Notes: generated from the letters alone by a model not told the origin. 64,000 nt of DNA from Alloyangia pacifica (GCF_003111685.1 NZ_CP022194.1:56217-120216); one strand, 5' to 3'. Numbered from the stretch's first letter, positions 45,167-54,793 are shown. Numbers and translations: made by a program.

Positions 45167-46237
45167 TCATGCCGGGGTCTTCGGCGCCGAGTTTCCGGTG
45201 CCGAGCCGCTGGCCGACCCCCGCGCGGGCCTGCAGCGGGCGCCACCAGGCCTCGTTGTCGAGGTACCATTGCACGGTCTTCTCAAGGCCTTCCTCGACGG
45301 TCACCGAGGGGCGCCAGCCGAGCTCTTCGCGGATTCGGCTCGGGTCGATGGCGTAGCGCGCGTCATGGCCCGGACGGTCGGTGACGAAAGTGATCTGGTC
45401 GGCGTAGGAGCCGCTCTGCTTCGGGCGCTTGGCATCGAGGATGGCGCAGAGGGTCTTCACCAGCTCGAGGTTGGTGCGCTCGTTCTCGCCGCCGATGTTG
45501 TAGCTGCGCCCGAGCGCGCCCTTTTCCACAACCAAAAGCAGCGCATCGGCGTGGTCCTCGACGTAGAGCCAGTCGCGGATGTTCTCGCCAGTGCCGTAGA
45601 TCGGGAGCGGTTTTCCGGCCAGCGCGTTCAGGATCACCACCGGGATCAGCTTTTCCGGGAAGTGGTAGGGCCCGTAGTTGTTCGAGCAGTTGGTCAGCAC
45701 CACCGGCAGCCCGTAGGTCTCGTACCAGGCGCGCACCAGGTGGTCGGAGCTGGCCTTGGAGGCGGAATAGGGCGAGCGCGGATCGTAGGAGGTCTCTTCG
45801 GTGAACTGCACCAAAGGATCGGCGGGCAGCGAGCCGAAGACCTCGTCGGTAGAGATGTGGTGGAAGCGGAAGCTCTCGGGCTTGCCCTGCGCTGTCCAGT
45901 AGGCGCGCGCCGCTTCGAGCATGTTGTAGGTGCCGGTGATATTGGTCTCGATGAAATCGCCGGGCCCGTCGATCGAGCGATCGACATGGCTTTCCGCCGC
46001 CAGATGCATCACCGCGTCGGGTTTATGGGCGGCGAAGATCCGGTCAAGCGCGGCGCGGTCGCGGATGTCGGCCTGCTCGAAGGCGTAGAGCGGACTGCCG
46101 GAAACCGAGGCGACGTTGTCGAGGCAGGCGGCATAGGTGAGCGCGTCGAGGTTCACCACCTCGTGGCCGCGGGCGATGGCGAGGCGCACCACCGCCGATC
46201 CGATGAAGCCGGCGCCGCCGGTGACCAGGAGTTTCAT
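45167..46237 (-). CDS. rmlB: dTDP-glucose 4,6-dehydratase
   Basis: 356 residues. The NAD loop is [19 protein letters not shown]. Family signatures are [32 protein letters not shown], the catalytic tyrosine/lysine in [15 protein letters not shown], and [18 protein letters not shown]. It forms dTDP-4-keto-6-deoxyglucose. Its ATG overlaps the rmlC stop by four bases. Confidence 0.96.
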   Translation of the reverse strand: MKLLVTGGAGFIGSAVVRLAIARGHEVVNLDALTYAACLDNVASVSGSPLYAFEQADIRDRAALDRIFAAHKPDAVMHLAAESHVDRSIDGPGDFIETNITGTYNMLEAARAYWTAQGKPESFRFHHISTDEVFGSLPADPLVQFTEETSYDPRSPYSASKASSDHLVRAWYETYGLPVVLTNCSNNYGPYHFPEKLIPVVILNALAGKPLPIYGTGENIRDWLYVEDHADALLLVVEKGALGRSYNIGGENERTNLELVKTLCAILDAKRPKQSGSYADQITFVTDRPGHDARYAIDPSRIREELGWRPSVTVEEGLEKTVQWYLDNEAWWRPLQARAGVGQRLGTGNSAPKTPA

Positions 46238-46809
46238 CGCTGGAAGTCCTCAAAGGTGAAGGGGCTGTCGAAATCCTTCAGCAGGGGGGCCGCGGCGTCT
46301 TTTTCCGACAGCACCGCGTTGCTGGTGTCCGTGCCCCAGTCGATGCCGATCCCGGGGTCGTTGAAACGCACCGCGCCGTCGCACTCAGGGGCGTAGTAAT
46401 CGGTGCATTTGTAGATGATCTCGGTGTCGTCCTGCAGCGTGGCAAACCCGTGCAGGAAGCCTTCGGGGATCAGCAGCTGGCGGCCGTTTTCGAAGCTGAG
46501 CTCATAGCCCACCCATTTGCCATAGGTCGGCGAGCCCTTGCGGATGTCCACCGCCACGTCGAAGAGCCGCCCGCGGCCGCAGCGCACCAGTTTGGCCTGG
46601 GCATGCGGCGGCGCCTGAAAGTGCAGGCCCCGCACCGTGCCGGTCTTCGCCGAGAGCGAATGGTTGTCCTGCACGAACTCATAGTCGAGCCCCTGCTCGG
46701 CCATCCGCGCCTTGTTCCAGCTCTCGGAAAAGAACCCGCGATTGTCACCGAACCGGCGGGGGGTGAGGAGTTTCACCCCGGGGAGGGCGGTTTCTTCTAT
46801 TTCCAGCAT
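46234..46809 (-). CDS. rmlC: dTDP-4-dehydrorhamnose 3,5-epimerase
   Basis: 191 residues, the usual size. Cupin motifs include [20 protein letters not shown], the catalytic-histidine strand [36 protein letters not shown] and [13 protein letters not shown]. It is the first gene of the rml run. The 212-base gap to ugd (46810-47021) is the shared divergent promoter region. RmlD, the final reductase, is absent. Confidence 0.96.
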   Translation of the reverse strand: MLEIEETALPGVKLLTPRRFGDNRGFFSESWNKARMAEQGLDYEFVQDNHSLSAKTGTVRGLHFQAPPHAQAKLVRCGRGRLFDVAVDIRKGSPTYGKWVGYELSFENGRQLLIPEGFLHGFATLQDDTEIIYKCTDYYAPECDGAVRFNDPGIGIDWGTDTSNAVLSEKDAAAPLLKDFDSPFTFEDFQR

Positions 46810-47021
46810 AAACCTTAACTTTTTCGCTTCCGCTGCAGTCTCTTGGTTTGTCTACAGAGGAAAGCGCCGCGGAAAAAGGGGCGATCCGCCCTGAGCGCTT
46901 ATTCCATGAGCGAAGTGCTGCTTCCGTGGGCGCGTGAGGCAGGAGGAGCATTGCCCTTACTCTTGCAAATACCGCGGTGGGCAGCCCATAAACCGGCAAA
47001 AGGAATTGTGGGACGACCCTT

Positions 47022-48341
47022 ATGAAAATTGCAGTTATCGGCACCGGTTACGTCGGCCTTGTTTCCGGGGTCTGTTTCTCCGACTTCGGTCACGAGGTGG
47101 TGTGCGTCGACAAGGACCCGCGCAAGATCGAGATGCTCGAGCGCGGCGAGGTGCCGATCTACGAGCCGGGGCTCGACACGCTGATGGCCAAGAACGTTGA
47201 GGCCGGGCGGCTCTCGTTTACCCTCGACCTGCACGCGGCCATCGACGGTGCCGAGGCGGTGTTCATCGCGGTTGGCACGCCCACGCGGCGCGGCGATGGC
47301 CATGCGGATCTCACCTACGTGATGGCCGCCGCCGAGGAGATCGCCAAGGCCGCCGATCACTATATCGTCGTGGTCACGAAATCGACCGTGCCGGTGGGCA
47401 CCAACCGCAAGGTGCAGGAGGTGGTTGCCACCGCCAATCCCGCGCTCGACTTCGACGTTGCCTCGAACCCCGAGTTCCTGCGCGAAGGCGCGGCGATCGA
47501 CGATTTCATGAAGCCCGACCGGGTCGTGGTCGGCGTCGAGAATGACCGCGCGGCCAAGGTCATGGAAGACATCTACCGCCCGCTCTACCTGCGCGACTTC
47601 CCGATCGTCACCACCGATCTCGAGTCCGCCGAGATGATCAAATACGCCGCCAACGCCTTCCTCGCGACGAAGATCACCTTCATCAACGAGATCGCGGCGC
47701 TCTGCGAGAAGGTCGGCGCGGACGTGAAGAGCGTGTCCAAGGGCATGGGGCTCGACGGGCGCATCGGCAACAAGTTCCTGCACGCCGGGCCGGGCTACGG
47801 CGGCTCGTGTTTCCCGAAAGATACCAAGGCCCTGGCCCGCATCGGCCAGGAACATGCCGCGCCGATCTCCATTGTCGAGACGGTGATCAAGGTCAATGAA
47901 GACACCAAGCGGCGGATGACCGACAAGCTGCTCGACCTCTGCGGTGGCAGCTTCAACGGCAAGAAGGTCGCCGTGCTGGGCGTCACCTTCAAGCCCAACA
48001 CCGACGACATGCGCGACGCGCCTTCGCTGACCATCGTCCCGTCGCTGGTGGGCGGTGGGGCCTCGGTCTCGGTGGTCGACCCGCAGGGCAAGCGTGAGGG
48101 CGAAGCGCTGCTGCCGGGCGTGGCCTGGGAGGACGATCCCTATGTCGCTGCCAAGGACGCGGATCTGCTGGTCATCCTCACCGAGTGGAATGAGTTCCGC
48201 GCGCTCGATCTGAAGCGGCTCGCAGCGGGCATGACCACCGCGCGCCTTGCCGACCTGCGCAACATCTACGCGCTCGAGGACGTGAAGGCGGCGGGCTTTG
48301 CCGCCTATGAGAGCATCGGCCGGGCCGGCTTCCCGGGCTGA
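47022..48341 (+). CDS. ugd: UDP-glucose 6-dehydrogenase
   Basis: 439 residues. The N-terminal Rossmann domain starts MKIAVIGTGYVGLVSGVCF; IAVGTPTRRGDGHADLTYV and STVPVGTNRKVQEVV follow. The catalytic cysteine lies in GYGGSCFPKDTKALA. The C-terminal UDP-binding domain has VLGVTFKPNTDDMRDAPSL. It oxidises UDP-glucose to UDP-glucuronate, giving an acidic sugar for the capsule. It is divergent from rmlC and ends at a strong hairpin. Confidence 0.96.
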   Translation: MKIAVIGTGYVGLVSGVCFSDFGHEVVCVDKDPRKIEMLERGEVPIYEPGLDTLMAKNVEAGRLSFTLDLHAAIDGAEAVFIAVGTPTRRGDGHADLTYVMAAAEEIAKAADHYIVVVTKSTVPVGTNRKVQEVVATANPALDFDVASNPEFLREGAAIDDFMKPDRVVVGVENDRAAKVMEDIYRPLYLRDFPIVTTDLESAEMIKYAANAFLATKITFINEIAALCEKVGADVKSVSKGMGLDGRIGNKFLHAGPGYGGSCFPKDTKALARIGQEHAAPISIVETVIKVNEDTKRRMTDKLLDLCGGSFNGKKVAVLGVTFKPNTDDMRDAPSLTIVPSLVGGGASVSVVDPQGKREGEALLPGVAWEDDPYVAAKDADLLVILTEWNEFRALDLKRLAAGMTTARLADLRNIYALEDVKAAGFAAYESIGRAGFPG

Positions 48342-48375
48342 GCCGCCAGCGCGCCAGACAAGAGAGACATTGCAC

Positions 48376-48403
48376 GAAGGCCCCGGATTTTTCCGGGGCC
48401 TTC
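48376..48403. terminator. Terminator between convergent ugd and the RTX gene
   Basis: A perfect 12-bp stem (48376-48387 with 48392-48403) has a TTTT loop. It lies in the 88-base gap between two convergent genes and could serve both. The following T tract is weak. Confidence 0.7.
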
Positions 48404-48429
48404 TTCAGTTTCAGCAGGCTGGCAGGGGC

Positions 48430-49992
48430 TCAGATCAGGATCATGTCGTCGGTGATCTCGGCCAGCAGGGTCTGGCTGAAGGTGATGCTCACCCCCTGGT
48501 CCTCGAAGCTCACGTCGCTGCCGGCCTGGGTCATGTGGCTCAGCGCCGCGGCGGCATCGGCATAGCCGAAGCCCTCGAGTGAGATGTAGTCCCAGGGCTC
48601 GAGATCGAGCACCCGGTGGCTGCCGCCCTCGGCCTGGGCGAACTCGAAGGCATCGGCGCCAATGCCCCCCGCCAGCAGGTTGTCGCCCGCGCCGGGGTGC
48701 AGCAGGTCGTGGTAGATCGAGCCGCTGCCGTAATCGACGTCGCGCAGCCATTCCTTGAGAGCGTCGGCGGTGGCCGCCTTGAACTCGGTGCTCTGCGAGA
48801 AGCCCTCGACCACTTGGGCGCGGGACATGCCGCCGTCGAGCCGCGCGGTCCAGTTGGTCAGCCCCGTGGCATCGGGGTCGCGGCCCAGCACGTTGTTGTA
48901 GAGCAGGGTGACGAAATCGCCGTTGTCGAGCGCGCCGTAGGTGGCCTTGAACTCGGCGCTCTGCACGAAGCCGTCGATCACCTTGCCCAGCTCCATGCCG
49001 TCCGCGAGTCGTCCGGACCAGTTGAGAAAGCCGTTGATGTCCGGCGCGCGGTCGAGCGTCGCCTGGTAGAGCCGGTAGACATCGTCGCCCCAGGTGGCGG
49101 CGGAGCTGTCCTCGGCGAAGGCATAGGTATAGGCGAAGGCGGCCCCGGCGGTGCCGGCCTTGAACTCGGCGCTTTCCGAGAAGCCCTTGACCACCTCGGC
49201 GCGGGACATGCCGCCGTCGAGCCGCGCGGTCCAGTTGGTCAGCCCCGTGGCGTCAGGGGCGCGGTCGAGCACGTTGTTGTAGAGCAGGGTGACGAAGCTC
49301 TGGTTGTCGAGATTGCCGTAGGTGGCCTTGAACTCCGGGCTGCCGGTGAAGCCGTTGATCACCTCCTGCAGGCTCATGGTGCCGGTGAGCAGACGCTCGG
49401 TCCAGTTGTGATGCCCGGTAAGGTCCGGCGCCCGGTCGAGCGTCGCCTGGTAGAGCCGGTAGACCTGCCCCGAGGCCTCCTCGGCATAGCTGCCGGCGAA
49501 GCCGTCGCCGAAGAGCCGGTCGTCGCCGCTGCCGGTGGTGATCTCGTCGAGCAGCTTGCTGCCGAGATAGGTGACCGGGGCGGTGACCTGATCGAGCAGG
49601 AAGGTGCTGTTGGTGTTCGAGCTCGAGGCGTCCACGGTCAGCGGCGCGCTGCTCAGCAGGGCCATGAGCGCGGCGTCGTCGTCGCTGTCGAAGAGCTGCT
49701 CGAGCGCGGTGTAGAGCGCGGGCAGATCCCAATTCAGCCCGGTGAAGCTGGCGATCACCCCCGTCGGGCTGCTGATCTCGAGCCCGGTCAGCGTGCCGGC
49801 GAGATCCGCCGGATCGTCGCTGGCCGCCAGCCCGGTGCCGGTGAGCCTGGTGGTATAGCCGGTCTCCTCGTTGCGGACGGTGACTTGGGTGCTGCTCGTG
49901 CTCAGCAGCGCGATGTCGAAGCCGCCCTCGGCGCTGTTGTAGAATGCATCGTCGAAGATATCGCGATCATTACCGAAATAAGTCAAAAGCAT
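48430..49992 (-). CDS. DUF4214 exoprotein with shared C-terminal export module
   Basis: 520 residues. The N-terminal ~150 residues are acidic and beta-rich (MLLTYFGNDRDIFDDAFYN); one RTX-like turn follows (TTGSGDDRLFGDG). Four DUF4214 units come next in two tandem pairs (LDRAPDLTGHHNWTERL / LDRAPDATGLTNWTARL and LDRAPDINGFLNWSGRL / LGRDPDATGLTNWTARL). The pairs are also close copies at the DNA level, with a 381-base period. The C terminus (GGIGADAFEFAQAEGGSH, DLEPWDYISLEGFGYADA) is the module also found at 1379, 17341 and 20331/21320. No signal peptide. Type I export to surface or matrix is inferred. Confidence 0.87.
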   Translation of the reverse strand: MLLTYFGNDRDIFDDAFYNSAEGGFDIALLSTSSTQVTVRNEETGYTTRLTGTGLAASDDPADLAGTLTGLEISSPTGVIASFTGLNWDLPALYTALEQLFDSDDDAALMALLSSAPLTVDASSSNTNSTFLLDQVTAPVTYLGSKLLDEITTGSGDDRLFGDGFAGSYAEEASGQVYRLYQATLDRAPDLTGHHNWTERLLTGTMSLQEVINGFTGSPEFKATYGNLDNQSFVTLLYNNVLDRAPDATGLTNWTARLDGGMSRAEVVKGFSESAEFKAGTAGAAFAYTYAFAEDSSAATWGDDVYRLYQATLDRAPDINGFLNWSGRLADGMELGKVIDGFVQSAEFKATYGALDNGDFVTLLYNNVLGRDPDATGLTNWTARLDGGMSRAQVVEGFSQSTEFKAATADALKEWLRDVDYGSGSIYHDLLHPGAGDNLLAGGIGADAFEFAQAEGGSHRVLDLEPWDYISLEGFGYADAAAALSHMTQAGSDVSFEDQGVSITFSQTLLAEITDDMILI

Positions 49993-50931
49993 TCGTCTGT
50001 ACCTTCAGTAAGTTTATGAAATCATTTTGGGATTGATACCCCGGACGGGGCGGGTGGCGGCGTGCCGGAAAATGCCGGATCGGGCCGCGGGGCTCTCGGC
50101 TCAGCGCTCCTCCTTCATGCGCGGGCCCTGGGGCGCCCGGCCCTGTGCAGGACAGGCGGCGCCGGTAAGGATGACAAGAGCGGGAGAGCCGGGGCACGGC
50201 CCTGTGGCGGATGTCTGGACAACACGGGATGTTCGAGGGTCAGGCCTCGATGCGGGCCGCCGGGCGCGCTGCCCTTGCATGCCTGTCGTGATGCGCCTGT
50301 CCCGGGAGCGGCAAATGAATGGCGAAGCAGCTGAAAGACAGGGGAAATACTTGGAAGAAACCTGGGGAACCACCATTTCAAATTCCTTCACCATGAAACG
50401 ACTTATCAGGGCGCCGTGCCAAAAAAGGGTCCGGCAAAACGCGCGTTGCCTAAAATTGTTCCGCTAACGTAACACAGCTGTCACGGCGCGGGGAACGGTT
50501 TTGACCCGCATGCGCTGCGCAGATGGGCCAGGTTTCGGCAGGAGGATGGGGCTTGGCGCCGATTGTGGCCAGTGGCCACGTCTTGGAGTGGGGAGTGACC
50601 TAATGCTGGGGAGGGACCTAATGCAGGATAGCGTATGCGCTGGCATTGTAATACAAATCCGCTCCTTTCCGGCTTGCAGCTCTGCCACGGACAGCCTCGC
50701 CGAGGGCGAGACAACAGCTTTTGACCCTCAAGGGAGCACAAGAGGTGGGGCAGGAACAGAAATGTGCCGACAGTCGGGGCCAGACCCGGCGGGCCAAGAG
50801 TTTGAGTGCCATGTCTTTCTGTGGATCAGGCAGTCGCTCTCTCGGTATGGCTGTGCTAAGTATTTTGCACATGCAGAAATGCGGTCCTACTTTGAATGGC
50901 CGTCCAAGAACTACTCGTGAGGTCCGCGCAG
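49993..50931. other. Long intergenic region upstream of kpsF
   Basis: About 940 bases between the leftward DUF4214 gene and kpsF. Short open frames on both strands lack ribosome sites and protein character. The segment 49975-50030 is AT-rich and probably holds the DUF4214-gene promoter. A tandem 18-bp repeat lies at 50590-50625. No RNA gene was recognised, though a regulatory RNA is possible. Confidence 0.4.
50590..50625 (+). repeat. Tandem 18-bp repeat upstream of kpsF
   Basis: Two adjacent 18-base units (50590-50607 and 50608-50625), built around GGGGAG-GACCTAATGC, differ at two positions. They lie about 305 bases before kpsF and could be a regulator-binding site. Confidence 0.5.
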
Positions 50932-51903
50932 ATGCCGTCTCTACCCCTCGTCCTCGAGGAGACCCTCGCCTCGGCGCGACGGGTGCTGAAAACCGAGGCC
51001 GATGCACTGGCCTTCATGTCCGACAACCTGCCCGAGGACTTTGCCGCGGCGCTCGACCGAATCTACAGCACCGAGGGTCGGCTCATCGTGTCCGGGATCG
51101 GCAAGTCCGGCCATATCGGTCGCAAGATGGCCGCCACCTTCGCTTCGACCGGCACCACCTCCTTCTTCGTGCATGCCAGCGAAGCCAGCCACGGGGATCT
51201 GGGCATGGTCACGCAGCAGGACGTGGTGATCCTGATCTCCAATTCCGGCGAGACCTCCGAGCTGCGCGATATGGTCTATCACACGCAGCGCTTCTCGATC
51301 CCGATGATCGCGATCACCTCCAATCCCGAGAGCACCCTGGCCAGGGCGGCTGACTACCTACTGCTGCTGCCCAAGTGGCCCGAGGCCTGCCCGATCGGCA
51401 AGGCGCCGACCACTTCCACCACGCTGACCCTGGCGCTCGGCGACGCGATGGCGGTGGCGCTGATGGAGCGCCGCGGCTTCCTGGCAGACGATTTCGGCGT
51501 CTTCCATCCGGGCGGCAAGCTTGGCGCACAGATGCGCAAGGTGTCCGATCTGATGCATACCGGCGCGGCAGTGCCCGCGTTGGCGCATGACGCGCCGATG
51601 CATGACGTGCTGCTGACCATGACCTCGAAAGGCTTCGGCATCGCCGCGCTGACCAGAGAGGGTCGCCTGTTCGGGGTGATCACCGACGGCGACTTGCGCC
51701 GCAACATGGACAATCTCATGCAGCACGCACCGGCGTCGATTGCCAATCGCGCACCGGTCACCGTCCCGGCTGATTATCTGGCGGCCGAAGCCCTCGCCCT
51801 TCTCAATGATCGCAAGGTCAGTGCCCTGTTGGTGGTCGATCCGGATGATCGCCTCATCGGGGTGCTGCACATGCACGACTTCCTACGCGCCGGAGTGATG
51901 TAA
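50932..51903 (+). CDS. kpsF: Arabinose-5-phosphate isomerase (KpsF/KdsD)
   Basis: 323 residues from the ATG at 50932, preceded by GTGAGGTCC; an in-frame ATG at 50896 has no ribosome site. An N-terminal SIS domain (VSGIGKSGHIGRKMAATFAS, ISNSGETSELRDM) is followed by two CBS domains (about residues 195-320, with FGVITDGDLRRNMD). It converts ribulose-5-phosphate to arabinose-5-phosphate, the first step to Kdo. kdsB starts five bases later. Confidence 0.95.
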   Translation: MPSLPLVLEETLASARRVLKTEADALAFMSDNLPEDFAAALDRIYSTEGRLIVSGIGKSGHIGRKMAATFASTGTTSFFVHASEASHGDLGMVTQQDVVILISNSGETSELRDMVYHTQRFSIPMIAITSNPESTLARAADYLLLLPKWPEACPIGKAPTTSTTLTLALGDAMAVALMERRGFLADDFGVFHPGGKLGAQMRKVSDLMHTGAAVPALAHDAPMHDVLLTMTSKGFGIAALTREGRLFGVITDGDLRRNMDNLMQHAPASIANRAPVTVPADYLAAEALALLNDRKVSALLVVDPDDRLIGVLHMHDFLRAGVM

Positions 51904-51908
51904 GACCT

Positions 51909-52697
51909 ATGAGAACCGTCATTTTTATCCCTGCCCGCTATGCCTCGACTCGCTATCCGGGAAAGCCTCTCGCGACGCTGCGCCAGCCTGACGGCAGCGA
52001 GAAGACGCTGATCCAGATGAGCTGGGAGGCGGCCTGTCAGATCTCCGGGATCGACGCGGTCTACGTGGCTACCGACGACGAGCGCATCGCCGAGGCCACG
52101 CGCGGCTTCGGCGGTAAGGTGGTGATGACCTCGGAGGCCTGCGAGAACGGCACCGCGCGCTGCGCCGATGCGCTTGAGCGGCTAGGGATCGAGCCCGAGC
52201 TGGTGGTGAACTTCCAGGGGGACGCACCGCTCACCCCGCCTTGGTTCGTCGAGGAGCTAATCGCCGCCATGCGCGCCGAGCCCGAGATGGCCATGGCTAC
52301 GCCGGTGCTGCGCTGTGATCGCGAGACCTACGAGGCCTTTGTTGAGGACCGCAAGAACGGCCGAGTGGGGGGCACCACGGCGATCTTCGATGCGCAGATG
52401 CGGGCGCAGTACTTCTCCAAGGAAGTGCTGCCATATATCGACCTTGGCAAGCTGCCCGAGCCGATCCCAGTGTTCCACCACGTCGGCGTCTACGCCTACC
52501 GACCCTCGGCGCTGCGCGATTACGTTGCCCGCCCGGTGAGCCAGATCGAGACGCTTGAAGGACTCGAGCAGCTGCGTTTTCTGAATGCCGGGATTCCGGT
52601 GCGCTGCGTAGAGGTCTCGGCCCGCGGCCGGGTGTTCTGGGAACTCAACAACCCCACCGACGTCGCCCGCATCGAGGCCGCCCTGACCACCATGTGA
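51909..52697 (+). CDS. kdsB: 3-deoxy-manno-octulosonate cytidylyltransferase (CMP-Kdo synthetase)
   Basis: 262 residues. The signature FIPARYASTRYPGKPLATL opens the nucleotidyltransferase fold. VYVATDDERIAEA, FQGDAPLTPPWFVEEL and HHVGVYAYRPSALRDYV follow. It activates Kdo as CMP-Kdo. Clustered with kpsF and kdsA on a capsule replicon, it likely serves capsule linker synthesis, separately from the chromosomal lipid A route. Confidence 0.95.
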   Translation: MRTVIFIPARYASTRYPGKPLATLRQPDGSEKTLIQMSWEAACQISGIDAVYVATDDERIAEATRGFGGKVVMTSEACENGTARCADALERLGIEPELVVNFQGDAPLTPPWFVEELIAAMRAEPEMAMATPVLRCDRETYEAFVEDRKNGRVGGTTAIFDAQMRAQYFSKEVLPYIDLGKLPEPIPVFHHVGVYAYRPSALRDYVARPVSQIETLEGLEQLRFLNAGIPVRCVEVSARGRVFWELNNPTDVARIEAALTTM

Positions 52698-52786
52698 GGC
52701 CCCTTCATTCTGGGCTGCTGCGCCATCAGCCGCCCGGAGCGACATAACCTTCATCCGACGTACTTGCGCGAGACAGATCGGCAGCC

Positions 52787-53638
52787 ATGACCAAAACCCT
52801 CACCATCCGCGACATTGCCATCGGTGGCAGAAACCCCATCGCCCTTATCACTGGCCCGTGCCAGCTCGAAAGCCTTGCACACGCCCGGATGATGGCCGAG
52901 AAAATCGCCGAAGCCTGCGCCGCTACCGGCACCAAGTTCATCTTCAAGGCCAGCTACGACAAGGCGAACCGCTCATCGATCTCCACCCAGCGAGGTCTGG
53001 GCATGGAGGAGGGGCTGACCATCCTCTCCAAGATCCGTGACGAGTTCGGCGTGCCGGTGCTCACCGATGTGCATGATGCTGCGCAATGCGCTCCTGCCGG
53101 CGAGGTGGTGGATGTGATCCAGATCCCTGCCTTCCTGTGCCGACAGACGGACCTGCTGCTCGCCGCGGGCGACGCTGGCTGCGCGATCAATGTCAAGAAA
53201 GGCCAGTTCCTTGCCCCTTGGGACATGAAGAACGTCGCCGCCAAGATCGCCTCGACCGGAAACGACAGCATCATGCTCTGCGACCGAGGCACCTCCTTCG
53301 GTTACAACACACTGGTCAGCGATTTCCGCGGGCTCCCGATCATGGCGCAGACCGGTTATCCCGTAATCTTCGATGCCACCCACTCGGTGCAGCAACCCGG
53401 CGGGCAGGGCACCACCTCGGGCGGCCAGCGCGAGTTCGCGCCTGTTCTGGCACGGGCCGCGGTGGCGGTTGGCGTGGCTGGCCTCTTCATCGAAACCCAT
53501 GAAGATCCGGACAATGCGCCCTCCGATGGGCCGAACATGATCCCGGTCGACCTGATGGGTGCGCTGATCGGACAACTGCGTGCGCTGGATGACCTGACCA
53601 AATCGCAGGAGCCCGTCCTGCCGCTGCAGAAGGGATAA
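52787..53638 (+). CDS. kdsA: 3-deoxy-8-phosphooctulonate synthase
   Basis: 283 residues. Motifs are [75 protein letters not shown] and [17 protein letters not shown]. It condenses arabinose-5-phosphate with PEP to Kdo-8-phosphate. The phosphatase KdsC is not in the window. Third gene of kpsF-kdsB-kdsA. Confidence 0.95.
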   Translation: MTKTLTIRDIAIGGRNPIALITGPCQLESLAHARMMAEKIAEACAATGTKFIFKASYDKANRSSISTQRGLGMEEGLTILSKIRDEFGVPVLTDVHDAAQCAPAGEVVDVIQIPAFLCRQTDLLLAAGDAGCAINVKKGQFLAPWDMKNVAAKIASTGNDSIMLCDRGTSFGYNTLVSDFRGLPIMAQTGYPVIFDATHSVQQPGGQGTTSGGQREFAPVLARAAVAVGVAGLFIETHEDPDNAPSDGPNMIPVDLMGALIGQLRALDDLTKSQEPVLPLQKG

Positions 53639-53748
53639 GCGTCTCGTGGAGGTTGCGGGGTTCTGGCACTGCGACATCGGCACGTAACCCGGTCTGCCCC
53701 GCGGACTGCATATCCGTGGCACCATCGCTTTGAAAAACAGCGCGCCCG

Positions 53749-53934
53749 CTAGTGCAGCGCGCCTGCGACAATCAACGCCGTGACGACGAGCGCGGCTAGT
53801 GCGCAGAGCCAGAAGCCGTAGCGATTGATCCAGGGTGTCGCCTGATAGCAGGCACCACAGTCGCGCTGACCAAACCGCAGCCTGTGGCCGCAATGAGTGC
53901 ATCGGAACAGTCGGCGTTTCAGAAATGGGGTCAC
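53749..53934 (-). CDS. Small zinc-ribbon membrane protein
   Basis: 61 residues from a GTG at 53934, with AGAAGG about eight bases upstream; longer in-frame starts lack ribosome sites. Two CxxC pairs (CTHCGHRLRFGQRDCGAC) form a likely zinc ribbon. They are followed by one membrane helix (FWLCALAALVVTALIVAGAL). Function unknown. Confidence 0.5.
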   Translation of the reverse strand: MTPFLKRRLFRCTHCGHRLRFGQRDCGACYQATPWINRYGFWLCALAALVVTALIVAGALH

Positions 53935-54793
53935 AGGGAACCTTCTCTCAGTATTGAGTGTGAAACTTCGGACTCGACGGGAGACGGGTCCTTGGTTGTT
54001 TCCGGCGTAGACGTGCCGCCGGAGGCCACACACGCAGTGGCCATTGCGCGACTTTTTTCGAGTCACGCATCTTTGGATTTTCTGGGAACGCGCATAGTTT
54101 ATTTCTCTCGCGCGTACATCCTGCTAGCTGATTGATTCTCGTATATCTTCGTCCTGCCACGCAAAACATATGTTCGGCAAGAGGTAGTTTTAAAATCCAG
54201 CTTCAGAAATTCGCGTCATATATACGCTTGCGCACTATCGAAGAGCTGCCGGGCGTGTGCTGACAAATCAGCGCGTATAGTGATATAAATTCAATCTTGC
54301 GAATTTAACATCACACGCATGATATTCGTATTCTGGGATGCGATTTTGTCTCTTATGCGACAGAAAAGCAGTCAAAATTTAGGAAGCCTCACCGTTCACG
54401 GGAACGTGATAATTTTCTTTGAAACTCCATCGCTGTCGAAACTTGGGCAGAGATTCTGAAGGCGCGCGCAGGTGGGGCGTGGTGCTTTCTGCAAGGCAAA
54501 TGCGTTGAATTTGGCTGACGGATTACGAAACCCCTTAGTTAACGAATGGTTAACGTGACGCGACGTGAGGTGGGCCTCCGGTGGACGCTGGCCATATCTG
54601 CGAGGCGTGACAGGGTTGAGATCTATTTAAGACAATTTTGCGCCGCAAATGGGTTTGGAATGTGTCGCGATATCCAAATAATCTTTGAAGCTCATTGGGT
54701 TGCCTTCGTCTTTTTTGGACATACTACAAATGCTAACAGTCGAATCCTCCCCTCTGGCGGCCAAAATCGGGCGCAAAGTTAAGCGGTAAAGAC
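53935..54793. other. AT-rich gene-poor region at the start of the accessory segment
   Basis: From about 54100 the composition drops sharply in GC compared with the first 53 kb (many TATATA, AAATTC and TTTTAAAA stretches). I see no gene with a ribosome site and protein character; a 78-codon frame at 54546 is possible but unsupported. It likely marks transferred DNA and holds the promoter of the gene at 54794. Confidence 0.45.
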
